Below, one piece after another: positions 32,581-41,540 of a DNA stretch of 64,000 nucleotides. The translations under genes were made by a program, and so were the position numbers. The stretch covers positions 124,001 to 188,000 of the forward strand of contig NZ_WFLJ01000008.1 of the NCBI RefSeq assembly GCF_009208735.1. Reading direction: 5' to 3'. Numbering within the stretch: position 1 is the first letter of the stretch; each line of letters opens with the position of its first letter. The notes under the pieces are model-generated. The model was not told the origin of the DNA and made no database searches. It worked only from the letters and a program-made list of their open reading frames with translations. This stretch comes from Janthinobacterium rivuli (lineage in GTDB: Bacteria > Pseudomonadota > Gammaproteobacteria > Burkholderiales > Burkholderiaceae_D).

Positions 32581-33392
32581 TGGTTCTGTGAAATAGGTGG
32601 GGGCATGGCCCGATGCCCGTCATTATCGTTGAAATTGTCGGCAGCCTCCAGATGCGCACGCATGGCTTGCGCCAGCGCGCCTGGCGCTTCCAGCGGAATC
32701 ATGTGGCCCGTGTTGTCTTTTAGCAGGTGCAGGGTGGCTTGCGGCAGACGGCTTGCCATGGCGCGCAGATCGTCCGGATCGACGAGCTTGTCGTCTTCGG
32801 CGCCCACGATCAGCACGGGACAATCGAGCTCCGGCAGGCGCGCCATCAGGTCGGGGCGGTCCATCGTGGTGAGAAATTGCGCCAGCAGTACGTCCTTGCC
32901 CAGGTCCAGCCCCATCCGCTGGATCAGCCCCGTGATGGCGGCGTCGTCCAGGTGCGACGGGTGCAGCAGTTCGCGCAGGCGCTGGCGCGTGATGCCCGCA
33001 TAGGCATTGCGCTCGAGCATGGCGACGATGCGCCGGCGCGCTTCGACTTCCGCCGGCAGCAAACCTTTGGCCGAATTGGCGATCAAAGTGAGGGATTTCA
33101 CACGCTGCGGATGCGCCAGCGCGTGTTCGAGCGCCAGGTAGGCGCCCAGCGAAAAACCCACCAGATGGGCTTGCGGGGCGCTATGGCTGGCGATCATCTG
33201 CTGCATTTGCGTGCGCGTGCGCGCCTGGTGCAGCGGTACGTGCCGTAGATCAAAGGCGTCGCCCAGGGCAGGCGACAGGCGCGACCACAGGCGTTCGTCG
33301 CACAAGGTGCCGGGGATGCAGTCGAGTCGTATCGTTGTATTGTTCAAGGACAAGCCTGGTACAGGATGGTGAAAATTTTTGTCGAGCGGCAT
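32577..33392 (-). CDS. Alpha/beta hydrolase
   Basis: 271 residues. The oxyanion/early strand is IPGTLCDERLW, the nucleophile elbow LVGFSLGAYLALEHAL, the acid region PVLIVGAEDDKLVDPDDL and the catalytic His NTGHMIPLEAPG. This is the layout of BioH/MenH-like or esterase-type hydrolases; the substrate is not evident. No clear ribosome site precedes the ATG at 33392, so the true start may lie some codons downstream. First gene of a two-gene unit with folA. Confidence 0.82.
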   Translation of the reverse strand: MPLDKNFHHPVPGLSLNNTTIRLDCIPGTLCDERLWSRLSPALGDAFDLRHVPLHQARTRTQMQQMIASHSAPQAHLVGFSLGAYLALEHALAHPQRVKSLTLIANSAKGLLPAEVEARRRIVAMLERNAYAGITRQRLRELLHPSHLDDAAITGLIQRMGLDLGKDVLLAQFLTTMDRPDLMARLPELDCPVLIVGAEDDKLVDPDDLRAMASRLPQATLHLLKDNTGHMIPLEAPGALAQAMRAHLEAADNFNDNDGHRAMPPPISQNQ

Positions 33393-33567
33393 TATCCGTC
33401 ATTTCACGCATCGGGGCAGCGGCACCATCTTTTCCGTATGGCATTATTTTCAATAGTGCGCGGCTGGCAAGCAGGAACTTTATGGTAGGCTCATGGCTCA
33501 TCAAGCCGGCGTGCCGGCGACGTGACCTGAAACACCGAATGCAACCCCACATTAAAGAGGATTTACC

Positions 33568-34143
33568 ATGGCGATCAGTCTGCAAAAAGGCGGCAATGTC
33601 AACCTGAGCAAGGAAGCTCCTGGCTTGAAGAAAATCGTGATTGGCCTGGGCTGGGACCCGCGCGCCACCGATGGCGCCGCGTTTGACCTGGACGGCAGTG
33701 CCTTCCTGCTGAAAACGGATGGCAAGGCCCGTTCCGATGCCGATTTCATTTTTTATAACAACCTGAAGTCGGCTGACGGTTCCATCGTCCACGCGGGCGA
33801 CAACACGACGGGCGGCGGCGATGGCGATGACGAGAAAGTCGCCGTCGACCTGGCCAACGTGCCGGCCGACATCGACAAGATCGCCGTGGCCGTCACCATC
33901 CACGATGCGGAAAACCGCAAGCAAAACTTCGGCATGGTCGGCAAGGCCTACATCCGCTGCCTGAACGGCGACAATGGCGCGGAAATCGCCCGCTACGACC
34001 TGTCGGAAGACGGCTCGACGGAAGCGGCCATGATCTTCGGCGAAATCTACCGCGCCGGCAGCGAATGGAAATTCAAGGCCATCGGCCAGGGATTTAAAGG
34101 CGGCCTGGGACCTCTGGCACGCTCGTTCGGCATTAACGCTTAA
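33568..34143 (+). CDS. terD: TerD-family calcium-binding stress protein
   Basis: 191 residues with AGAGGA upstream of the ATG. Starts [19 protein letters not shown], and carries the typical [32 protein letters not shown] and final [20 protein letters not shown] segments of TerD/TerE. These proteins bind calcium through the acidic loops and are linked to tellurite, phage and oxidative stress tolerance. It is the first of three Ter-type genes; a GC hairpin separates it from the second. Confidence 0.92.
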   Translation: MAISLQKGGNVNLSKEAPGLKKIVIGLGWDPRATDGAAFDLDGSAFLLKTDGKARSDADFIFYNNLKSADGSIVHAGDNTTGGGDGDDEKVAVDLANVPADIDKIAVAVTIHDAENRKQNFGMVGKAYIRCLNGDNGAEIARYDLSEDGSTEAAMIFGEIYRAGSEWKFKAIGQGFKGGLGPLARSFGINA

Positions 34144-34161
34144 GAGCTCCGGAAAACGGCC

Positions 34162-34184
34162 CATGGCGGCGTTGCGCCGCCATG
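34162..34184 (+). repeat. Hairpin between terD and the terA-like gene
   Basis: CATGGCGGCG-TTG-CGCCGCCATG is a perfect 10-bp stem with a 3-base loop, 18 bases past the terD stop. No T tract follows, so it more likely protects or tunes the transcript than ends it. Confidence 0.5.
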
Positions 34185-34272
34185 CATGTTCTGTACTATT
34201 CGTACTGTCTTCGGACGACGCGCCTTGCCCTGAGCCGTTGTCCGAAGCTCCCACACCTGAATACATAATCCC

Positions 34273-35526
34273 ATGGAAAACCTGATCAAGGGGCAGCGCC
34301 TGGCGCTGTCCGGCCTCGTCACGGGCAATGTCGTGCAACTGGGTCTGGCCAGCGCCGGCGTGCCGCTGGACTTTGCCTGTTTCGGCCTCGATGCCGCCGG
34401 CAAGCTGTCCGACGACCGCTACATGACTTTCTTCAACCAGCCGCGCACGCCGTGCGGCGGCGTGGAAGCGGCGGCGCCGTCAGGCGATGCGGCCGGATTC
34501 AGCTATCAGCTCGATCGTTTGCCTGCCTCCATCGAACGCCTCGTCGTCACGGCCGCCATCGATGGCGCGGCCACCATGGCGCAGCTGGATAGCGGCTACC
34601 TGCGGCTGCTGGACGGCGGGCGCGAGCTGGCCCGCTACACGTATGCGGGCGCGGATTTTGCGCAAGAAAAAGCCGTCATGCTGGGCGAGTTCTACCGCAA
34701 GGACGGGAGCTGGCGCTTCATGGCCGTGGGCCAGGGCTTCAATGGCGGGCTGGACGCACTGGTCGCCCATTTCGGCGGCGAAGTGGCGCCGGCGGTAGCG
34801 GAGCCGGCACCGTCGCCAAAAATTTCCCTGTCGAAAATCTCGCTGACCAAGGCGGGCCAGACGCACAAGGTGTCGCTGGAAAAGGGCGCCGGCGCGCCGA
34901 GCAAACTGACCGTCAAGGCCACCTGGGTCGACAACGGCGATGGCGACGACGATAACGACGACCTCGATTTAAGAGTCGGCATTCTCTTGCCGAACGGCCA
35001 GATGCGCTTCATCCAGGCGCCCGATACGCCTGGCAACTTTGACGCCATGCCCTTCGTGCGCCATCTGGGCGACGTGGCGGGCGCGTCGGGCAAGGAGCCG
35101 GCCACGGAAACGGTGGAAGTCAATCCCGCGCTGGCGCAGCATTACGGCGGCACGGTGGGCCTCGTCTTCAGCGTGTATTCGGCGGTGGCCAACGGCGCCG
35201 TGTCCGTCGCCTCCATGCGGCCGAAGATGGTCATGCAATACGGCCAGCAGATCGTCGAGTGCGACTTCGATTTTCGCTTGTCCAAGGCGGCCGAGGACGA
35301 CACGGTCTACACCTATGTGATCGGCATGGCGCGCATCACGCCGGACAGCATCATTCTGGAACCCTCGGGCAAGACCTCGGAGCCCGGCAGCGAAGCGACG
35401 CCGTGGCTGAGCTGGCAGGGCGAGAACCTGCAGCTGGCCTTCAACGGTCCCGTCGTCTTCAAGGGCGAGGACAAGGAAGACGAAGAGGATTGCAATGCGG
35501 ACAATCCGCGCCGCTACATCGCTTGA
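34273..35526 (+). CDS. TerA-like protein (N-terminal TerD domain plus TerA domain)
   Basis: 417 residues. Residues 1-175 are a TerD-type domain (MENLIKGQRLALSGLVTGNV ... GQGFNGGLDALVAHFGGEV). Residues about 180-417 match the TerA tellurium-resistance domain, with ATWVDNGDGDDDNDDLDLRV, an acidic metal-binding-like stretch, and DTPGNFDAMPFVRHLGD. Its TerD domain is strikingly similar to that of the next gene, so one arose by duplication of the other. Likely a cytoplasmic component of the Ter stress complex. Confidence 0.85.
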   Translation: MENLIKGQRLALSGLVTGNVVQLGLASAGVPLDFACFGLDAAGKLSDDRYMTFFNQPRTPCGGVEAAAPSGDAAGFSYQLDRLPASIERLVVTAAIDGAATMAQLDSGYLRLLDGGRELARYTYAGADFAQEKAVMLGEFYRKDGSWRFMAVGQGFNGGLDALVAHFGGEVAPAVAEPAPSPKISLSKISLTKAGQTHKVSLEKGAGAPSKLTVKATWVDNGDGDDDNDDLDLRVGILLPNGQMRFIQAPDTPGNFDAMPFVRHLGDVAGASGKEPATETVEVNPALAQHYGGTVGLVFSVYSAVANGAVSVASMRPKMVMQYGQQIVECDFDFRLSKAAEDDTVYTYVIGMARITPDSIILEPSGKTSEPGSEATPWLSWQGENLQLAFNGPVVFKGEDKEDEEDCNADNPRRYIA

Positions 35527-35541
35527 TACCAGGAGACATTG

Positions 35542-36891
35542 ATGGAAACCTTGAGCAAGGGTCAGCGCCTGCCGCTGGCCAATCTCGTTCCCGACGGCGT
35601 GCTGCAGATAGTCGTCGCCGCGCAGGGCCTGGCGCTGGACGTGGCCTGTTTCGGCCTCGATGCGGCCGGCAAGCTGTCCGACGAGCGCTACATGACCTTT
35701 TTCAACCAGCCGCGCACGCCGTGCGGCGGCGTGGAAGCGCGCGCGGGCAGCGGCGGCGACGTGGCCGAGTTTCCCTTGCAACTGGCGCGCTTGCCGGCCG
35801 GCATAGACCGCCTCGTCGTGACGGCTTCCATCGATGGCGGCGGCGTGATGTCGCAGCTGCAATCCGGCCACGTGCGCCTGCAGGTGGGCGGGCGCGAACT
35901 GGCCCGCTTCGCCTTCGCCGGTAGTGATTTCGCACAAGAAAAAGCCGTCATGCTGGCGGAAATCTACCGCAAGGATGGCGGCTGGCGCTGCATGGCCGTG
36001 GGGCAAGGCTTCAATGGCGGCCTGGACGCGCTGGTGCGCCACTTCGGCGGCGAAGTCGACCAGGCCTCTCCTGCCGCCTCTGCCGCTCCTGCGGCGGCAT
36101 CGGCATCGGCCGTCATGCAGGCGAAGATCAACCTGGAAAAACGGGTCGAACGGGAAGCGCCGCAACTGGTGAGCCTCGTCAAGCAGGCCGGCGTGTCCTT
36201 GCAAAAAGTGGGTTTGTCGGAGCACCGGGCCAAGGTGTGTTTATGCCTCGATATTTCCGGGTCCATGGGGCGGCTGTATAAAGAGGGGCTGGTGCAGCGC
36301 TTTGCCGAGCGCATCCTGGCGCTGGGCTGCAAGTTCGACGACGATGGCGAGATCGATGTTTTCCTGTTCGGCAAGAACGTCCACCATCCGGCACCGATGG
36401 CCTTGAGCAACTGCAATACTTACGTGGGCCAGGCCATACAGCGCCATCCGCTGGAAGGCGACACGCGCTACGGCGCGGCCATGCAGGCGATCCGCGCGTT
36501 TTATTTTCCCGATGCCCGCGGTGGCGAGCGCACGCGGCCCGTCGCGGCCGAGTTGCCCGTCTACGTCATGTTCGTCACGGATGGCGGCACGAGCGACCAG
36601 GCGACGACGGAGAAGCAATTGCGCTGGGCCAGCAATGAGCCGATCTTCTGGCAATTCATGGGCATCGGCAAGGGGCGCAAATCGAAGAGCAAATTCCTCG
36701 CCGCCTTCGCCGATTCCGACTTCCCCTTCCTGGAAAAGCTCGACGAATTGCAGGGGCGCCTGGTCGACAACGCCAATTACTTTTCCGTCAGCTCGCCCGA
36801 CGAGCACAGCGATGCGGAACTGTATGATTTATTGATGACGGAGTATCCGGGCTGGCTGACACTGGCGCGGGGCAATGGCTTGCTGAGGTAG
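35542..36891 (+). CDS. TerF-like protein (TerD domain plus von Willebrand A domain)
   Basis: 449 residues; the ATG at 35542 has AGGAG at 35531, so a TTG at 35539 is not used. Residues 1-175 are a TerD-type domain closely similar to the one in the preceding gene. After a Ser/Ala/Pro linker, residues about 215-449 are a vWA domain with an intact MIDAS motif (CLDISGSMGRLYKEG), the Thr in LEGDTRYGAAM and Asp in MFVTDGGTSDQ. TerF-type proteins are predicted to nucleate metal-dependent complexes with other Ter proteins. Confidence 0.87.
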   Translation: METLSKGQRLPLANLVPDGVLQIVVAAQGLALDVACFGLDAAGKLSDERYMTFFNQPRTPCGGVEARAGSGGDVAEFPLQLARLPAGIDRLVVTASIDGGGVMSQLQSGHVRLQVGGRELARFAFAGSDFAQEKAVMLAEIYRKDGGWRCMAVGQGFNGGLDALVRHFGGEVDQASPAASAAPAAASASAVMQAKINLEKRVEREAPQLVSLVKQAGVSLQKVGLSEHRAKVCLCLDISGSMGRLYKEGLVQRFAERILALGCKFDDDGEIDVFLFGKNVHHPAPMALSNCNTYVGQAIQRHPLEGDTRYGAAMQAIRAFYFPDARGGERTRPVAAELPVYVMFVTDGGTSDQATTEKQLRWASNEPIFWQFMGIGKGRKSKSKFLAAFADSDFPFLEKLDELQGRLVDNANYFSVSSPDEHSDAELYDLLMTEYPGWLTLARGNGLLR

Positions 36892-37074
36892 CGTCAAGGC
36901 AGGGCGGGAGCATCGGATGCGGCTGTAATGCCACAAGCGCAAGAGATTTGTAAATTGAAGTAAATAACAATGGTTCGCATTTGCTTTGCGTATCGGGGTC
37001 ATGGCATGCTTGCAATGTGCTCTCACGCTGCGGCGTAGTGCCTCATCCGTAGCGTCTCGATTATTGTTAGCCAT

Positions 37075-39372
37075 ATGCATAAACTTCTTTTCCATTGCCT
37101 GGCGGGCGGCAGCCTGCTCGTTTCCGGCGCCGCTGTCCAGGCGCAAACTGTCACCGGCGATACCGTCGTCAAGCCCGCACCAGCACCAGCACCCGTATCG
37201 GCCAAGGCGCCAGCGCTTGACGCGCCCGCGACCGTCAGCGTGACGGCCGAACGTCCCACGGGCCGCATCGACCGGCAAGTCTATGACGTCAAGTCCGATG
37301 TGGGCAGCACCAATGGCACGGCGGCCGATGCCTTGAATAACGTGCCGTCCGTGGCCGTCGACCCCGACGGTTCCGTGTCCTTGCGGGGCAGCAGCAATGT
37401 GCAGATCTTGATCGATGGCAAGCCGTCGGCCATGTTGCAGGGCGATTCGCGCGGTGCCACCCTGAATGCCATGGCGGCCGACGATATCGAATCCGTGGAA
37501 GTGATCAACAATCCCGGCGCCCAGTTCGGCAATGAAGCGGGCGGCGGCCCCATCCTGAACCTGGTCATGCGGCGCAACCGCAAGCCGGGCGGCTTTGCCA
37601 CCGTCAACGCGAATGCGGGCATCGCCGGGCGCTACAACAGCTCCGTCTCCGGCACCTACAATGAAGGGCCGTGGGGCTACCAGGGCGGCATCAATGTGCG
37701 CCATGACGGCCGCAATTCGGTGGGCGAGGTCAGTCGTGAACGCCTGGAGCGTGGCACGGGCGCTTTCTCCCCCAGCAGCCAGCGCTCCACCAGCAATGGC
37801 TTGAATGACTCGCTGGGCTTGCACGGCACCGTCAATTACAACCTGAACGCGAAAGACACCCTGGCCGCCAGCGTGTCATACAACGGCCGCAGCAACGACC
37901 AGCGCTCGCTCGACCGTTACCTCAATGGCGACAGCACGGGCGGCACCATAGTCGACTATGTGCGCAGCACCGTGCGCAATGGCGACAGCCGCAATGTCAG
38001 CTGGGGCGGGCGCTACGACCACAAGGGAGAATTGCCGGGCGAAACCCTGAAAATCGACTTGCGCGTGTCGTCTTCCACCAACGAGAGCGACAGCGATTAC
38101 GCGAATACCTACGCGATTGCCCCCGTGAACACCTTCGACAGCCGCGCGCGCCAGCACAGCGAGACGGGCAACCGCATCGTCGACTTCAGCGGCGACTATG
38201 AGCGTCCGCTGGCGGGCTGCACGGCCAAGCTGGGCTACAAGGTGGCCGATAACAAGAGCAGTTTCGACACCCTGTACACGGAGATCAACCCTGCCAGCCT
38301 GGTCGAGACCGTCAATCCCATGCGCAGCAACCGTTTCGAGATGGACGAGCGCACTATCGCGCTGTACGGTTCCTACCAGGTGCGCCTGAGCGAGCGCTGG
38401 GGCGCGCTGGCCGGTTTGCGCGCCGAATACACGGACTTGAACGTGCGCCAGATTACCAGCGGCGTCGAGGCGAGCAACAATTACGTCAACTATATTCCCA
38501 GCCTGTTCGCCACCTATAAAGTCAGTGACGAGAGCAACCTGCGCTTCAGCTATGCGCACCGCATCCGCCGCCCGAACGCGGGCGACCTGAATCCCTACGT
38601 GGTCTACCGCGACGAATTCAACGTGTCGGCCGGCAACCCGAAGCTCAAACCCACGCAGACGGATTCGTTCGAGATCGGTTATGAAACGAAGATCGCCGGC
38701 CTGGAAAGCAGCTTGCGCGCCTACCACCGGCGCGACACGGACGCCATCGTCGATTACCGCTACTTTATCAGCGACAATGTGCTGCTGACGACGCGCGAAA
38801 ACGGCGAAGGCAGCCATTCGAGCGGCCTGGAATTTAGCGTCAGCGGCAAGCTGACGCCGTCACTGACCCTGAACACGAGCGGCAACCTGGCGCGTAGCCA
38901 GCAGACGAGTTCGGACGACCTGGGCAACCGCAGCACGCGCACGGCGAATGCCTTGAGCGGCCGCGCGCGCCTCAATTACCAGTTCGACACCAGGAACCAG
39001 CTGCAGCTGGCCCTGCAAATGCAAGGCAAGATGCTGTCGGGACAGGGTTATCGTTCGCCGAACAACACCTTGAATATGAGCTGGCGCCACACGGTGACGC
39101 CGCAGTTGAGCTTGGTCATGAACGTGACCGATGTGTTCAGCAGCAACAAGATGGAAACCGTCATCAACAGCGCTTCCCTGCGCGAGACGAGCACGCGGCG
39201 CTTCGATGGACGCATGATTTATGTGGGGCTGTCGTACCGCCTGGGCGGCGCCACGTCGGCGGCGAAAGAGGGCGAGCGCGAACCGCGCTTCGGTCCGCCT
39301 GGCGGACGCGGGCCCGGCGGTCCAGGCGGTCCCGGCCCCGGCCCGGGCGGGCCGGGAGGCGAACCAGGCTAG
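37075..39372 (+). CDS. TonB-dependent outer-membrane receptor with Gly/Pro-rich tail
   Basis: 765 residues. A signal peptide ends at AVQAQ (about residue 24). The plug domain follows (ADALNNVPSVAVDPDGSVSL, RGSSNVQILIDGKPSAMLQG, SVEVINNPGAQFGNEAGGG), then a large beta-barrel. Instead of ending on the barrel's terminal aromatic strand (YVGLSYRLGG, about 720), the chain continues for about 40 residues with a Gly/Pro/Arg-rich tail (GGRGPGGPGGPGPGPG). The family with this plug (outer-membrane beta-barrel, TonB-dependent) takes up iron complexes, carbohydrates or peptides; the substrate is not evident. Its stop overlaps the convergent SMI1 gene's stop by four bases. Confidence 0.88.
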   Translation: MHKLLFHCLAGGSLLVSGAAVQAQTVTGDTVVKPAPAPAPVSAKAPALDAPATVSVTAERPTGRIDRQVYDVKSDVGSTNGTAADALNNVPSVAVDPDGSVSLRGSSNVQILIDGKPSAMLQGDSRGATLNAMAADDIESVEVINNPGAQFGNEAGGGPILNLVMRRNRKPGGFATVNANAGIAGRYNSSVSGTYNEGPWGYQGGINVRHDGRNSVGEVSRERLERGTGAFSPSSQRSTSNGLNDSLGLHGTVNYNLNAKDTLAASVSYNGRSNDQRSLDRYLNGDSTGGTIVDYVRSTVRNGDSRNVSWGGRYDHKGELPGETLKIDLRVSSSTNESDSDYANTYAIAPVNTFDSRARQHSETGNRIVDFSGDYERPLAGCTAKLGYKVADNKSSFDTLYTEINPASLVETVNPMRSNRFEMDERTIALYGSYQVRLSERWGALAGLRAEYTDLNVRQITSGVEASNNYVNYIPSLFATYKVSDESNLRFSYAHRIRRPNAGDLNPYVVYRDEFNVSAGNPKLKPTQTDSFEIGYETKIAGLESSLRAYHRRDTDAIVDYRYFISDNVLLTTRENGEGSHSSGLEFSVSGKLTPSLTLNTSGNLARSQQTSSDDLGNRSTRTANALSGRARLNYQFDTRNQLQLALQMQGKMLSGQGYRSPNNTLNMSWRHTVTPQLSLVMNVTDVFSSNKMETVINSASLRETSTRRFDGRMIYVGLSYRLGGATSAAKEGEREPRFGPPGGRGPGGPGGPGPGPGGPGGEPG

Positions 39373-40409
39373 GCCGCTGTCGCGATCTCGTTCAGGAAGT
39401 CGATGAAACCGTCCGCATGGCGCTCGAAGCGCCATGTGCCCATGCCATGTTGCGCATGGTACACGGGTGCGTCGCCATTGGCGACGGCACCGAGGTCCAG
39501 GCAATAGGGATCGGCGCCCGCGTCGGCGATCACCAGATACTGGTCCGGCCAGCCGGCGATGGATTCTTGCGTGACGGGATTCCAGGCGTAGCCGTGCTGT
39601 GCCTTGACCAGGTCGGCCGCGCCGTACAGGTGCAAACCCTGGAAATACTGCTGGCTGTCGATAAACACGCGCAGCGGCGAATGGCAAGCGAGGAAGCGTC
39701 GGTAGTGCTCCGGCAAGGCCCAGTGCTGCGCGATGGTGGCCATGTCGGCGGCGCTGGCGATGACCAGCCAGTTCGATGGCTGCGCCAGGTCCTGCTCTTT
39801 CCTGCGCCTGGCGGCCAGCTTTTTCTCCAGTTTGGCCGCCGCTTTTTCCAGCGGCGTGCGCGGCTCGTCCAGCGCCGCATGCGTGGCCGGCGCCGCATGG
39901 CCTGCGCCATCCGGGCAGCCATCGCGCTGCCAGGCCAGCACGGCGTCCAGCCGCAGCTGCTCCGCCTTCCAGTGGCCGGGATCGTGGGGCAAGCCCGCAT
40001 CGAAGGGTTGGCGGCTGAAGACGGCCAGGCTCTTGATCGCCTTGGCGCGCACTTCCAGGCGCGTGGCACCGGATTCCGCCAGCGCCACCAGCGGCGCGTA
40101 GGCCTCCTTGCCGATGCTTTTCAGCATGCCATCGACGGCACGGTACGCCAGCTCGGGTTGTTCCAATGCCCAGACGAAAAATGCCGCATGTTCATGGGCT
40201 TCCGCCAGCTGCACGATATCCGTCATCAGGAAGGCGCGCCAGTGCAGCAGCTGGCCTTCTTTGGCGTAGCAGATGAGGATGCTGAGCACGGCCAGCCGTT
40301 CGCCGGCCCCATGCTTTGTCAGCAGCCGGTCTTTCAGCTTGGAAAACTTGACGCCATCCGTTTCGTCAAACAGCTTGCGGTGCAGGGCTGCCAGCGGTGT
40401 GACCGCCAT
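39369..40409 (-). CDS. SMI1/KNR4-domain protein with helical N-terminus
   Basis: 346 residues. The N-terminal half is all-helical and looks HEAT-like (AGERLAVLSILICYAKEGQL, LVALAESGATRLEVRAKAIK), with a basic Lys/Arg/Glu coiled segment around 180-210. The C-terminal 130 residues carry the SMI1/KNR4 pattern: LPEHYRRFLACHSPL, HLYGAADLVKAQHGYAWNP, DQYLVIADAGADPYCLDLG and FERHADGFIDFL. Many SMI1 proteins are immunity factors to polymorphic toxins; no toxin is adjacent. Its ATG overlaps the thyA stop by one base (TGATG), so translation is coupled. Confidence 0.72.
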   Translation of the reverse strand: MAVTPLAALHRKLFDETDGVKFSKLKDRLLTKHGAGERLAVLSILICYAKEGQLLHWRAFLMTDIVQLAEAHEHAAFFVWALEQPELAYRAVDGMLKSIGKEAYAPLVALAESGATRLEVRAKAIKSLAVFSRQPFDAGLPHDPGHWKAEQLRLDAVLAWQRDGCPDGAGHAAPATHAALDEPRTPLEKAAAKLEKKLAARRRKEQDLAQPSNWLVIASAADMATIAQHWALPEHYRRFLACHSPLRVFIDSQQYFQGLHLYGAADLVKAQHGYAWNPVTQESIAGWPDQYLVIADAGADPYCLDLGAVANGDAPVYHAQHGMGTWRFERHADGFIDFLNEIATAA

Positions 40410-41383
40410 CAGACGGCCATCGCCGCCTTGATGGGCGCATGGTGTTCATAGCCTTCCAGCGAGAAATCCGACGGCTCGATCTTTTCCAGCCATTCAGGCT
40501 CGTACTTGCCCGTCTTCGCATAGTCGGGCACGCGGTCGGAAATGACGAAACGGGGCGCGGGGAAGGGCGTGCGCTTCAATTGCTCTTCCACCATGTCGAG
40601 GTGGTTTTCATAGATGTGCGCGTCGCCGATGAAGTAGGTGAACCAGCGCGGCGTGTAACCGGTCAGGCGCGCCACCAGGTGCAGCAGGGCCGCGCCTTCG
40701 GCGATGTTGAACGGCGTGCCCAGGCCGATATCGTTGCTGCGCACATATAAGCACAGCGAGATTTCGCGCGTGCTGGCGTTCGGGATGAACTGATACAGCA
40801 AATGGCAGGCGGGCAGGGCGACGGCGTCCAGCACGGCAGGGTTCCAGCCGTGGAACAGGATGCGCCGGCTGCCGGGATTCGTCATGATGGTGTCCAGACA
40901 TTCGCGCAACTGGTCGACGGCCTTGTACAGCAATACTTTTTGCACGCCGTCTTCGACGATGGGGGCGACCAGGGTAAAACCGTTCGCTTGCGCGTCGGCG
41001 ATTTGCGCCGGCTGGTCGGCGTCCAGCAGTTTATAGGCCGGCCATTGCCGCCATTGCACGCCGTACACGGGACCCAGATCATCCTCGCCTTCACGGTAGG
41101 GGTTGGCCAGCCATTGCGCGTTTTCATTGGCGTTCTGGTCCCATACCTTGCAGCCCAGCGCGCGGAACTCGGCCGCGTTGCGCGAAGCGCGCAGGAAGGC
41201 GCATAATTCGCCGATCACGGATTTGAAAGCCAGTTTCTTGGTCGTCACGGCAGGAAAATTGCCGTTGGCCAAGTCGAAACGCATCATGGCGCCCGGCACG
41301 CTCAGGGTGCGGATGCCCGTGCGGTTGTCTTGCCAGCTGCCCGTTTCGAGCACGGTCTTGATCAAATCTTGATATTGCTGCAT
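40409..41383 (-). CDS. thyA: Thymidylate synthase (long form)
   Basis: 324 residues from the ATG at 41383 ([20 protein letters not shown]); GGAG lies at correct distance upstream. Signatures: [29 protein letters not shown], the catalytic Cys in [11 protein letters not shown], and the C-terminal [18 protein letters not shown]. Compared with the 264-residue E. coli form there is an insertion of roughly 35-40 residues between QWRQW and [10 protein letters not shown]. ThyA makes dTMP from dUMP and methylene-folate, working with dCTP deaminase and DHFR, both in this window. Downstream SMI1 gene overlaps by one base. Confidence 0.95.
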   Translation of the reverse strand: MQQYQDLIKTVLETGSWQDNRTGIRTLSVPGAMMRFDLANGNFPAVTTKKLAFKSVIGELCAFLRASRNAAEFRALGCKVWDQNANENAQWLANPYREGEDDLGPVYGVQWRQWPAYKLLDADQPAQIADAQANGFTLVAPIVEDGVQKVLLYKAVDQLRECLDTIMTNPGSRRILFHGWNPAVLDAVALPACHLLYQFIPNASTREISLCLYVRSNDIGLGTPFNIAEGAALLHLVARLTGYTPRWFTYFIGDAHIYENHLDMVEEQLKRTPFPAPRFVISDRVPDYAKTGKYEPEWLEKIEPSDFSLEGYEHHAPIKAAMAV

Positions 41384-41540
41384 GTATTTCTCCAACGGTA
41401 AGGATGGTGATTGTAACGCAGGCGCGACAGGCGGGCTGCGGCCCGCACACATAATTACGCTGCCGTCTCACCTGCAAACATGACTCTGTGGTAATTTGTG
41501 TGTCCTTAAAGAAATACATAGAAACGGCAGATGCTGCACC

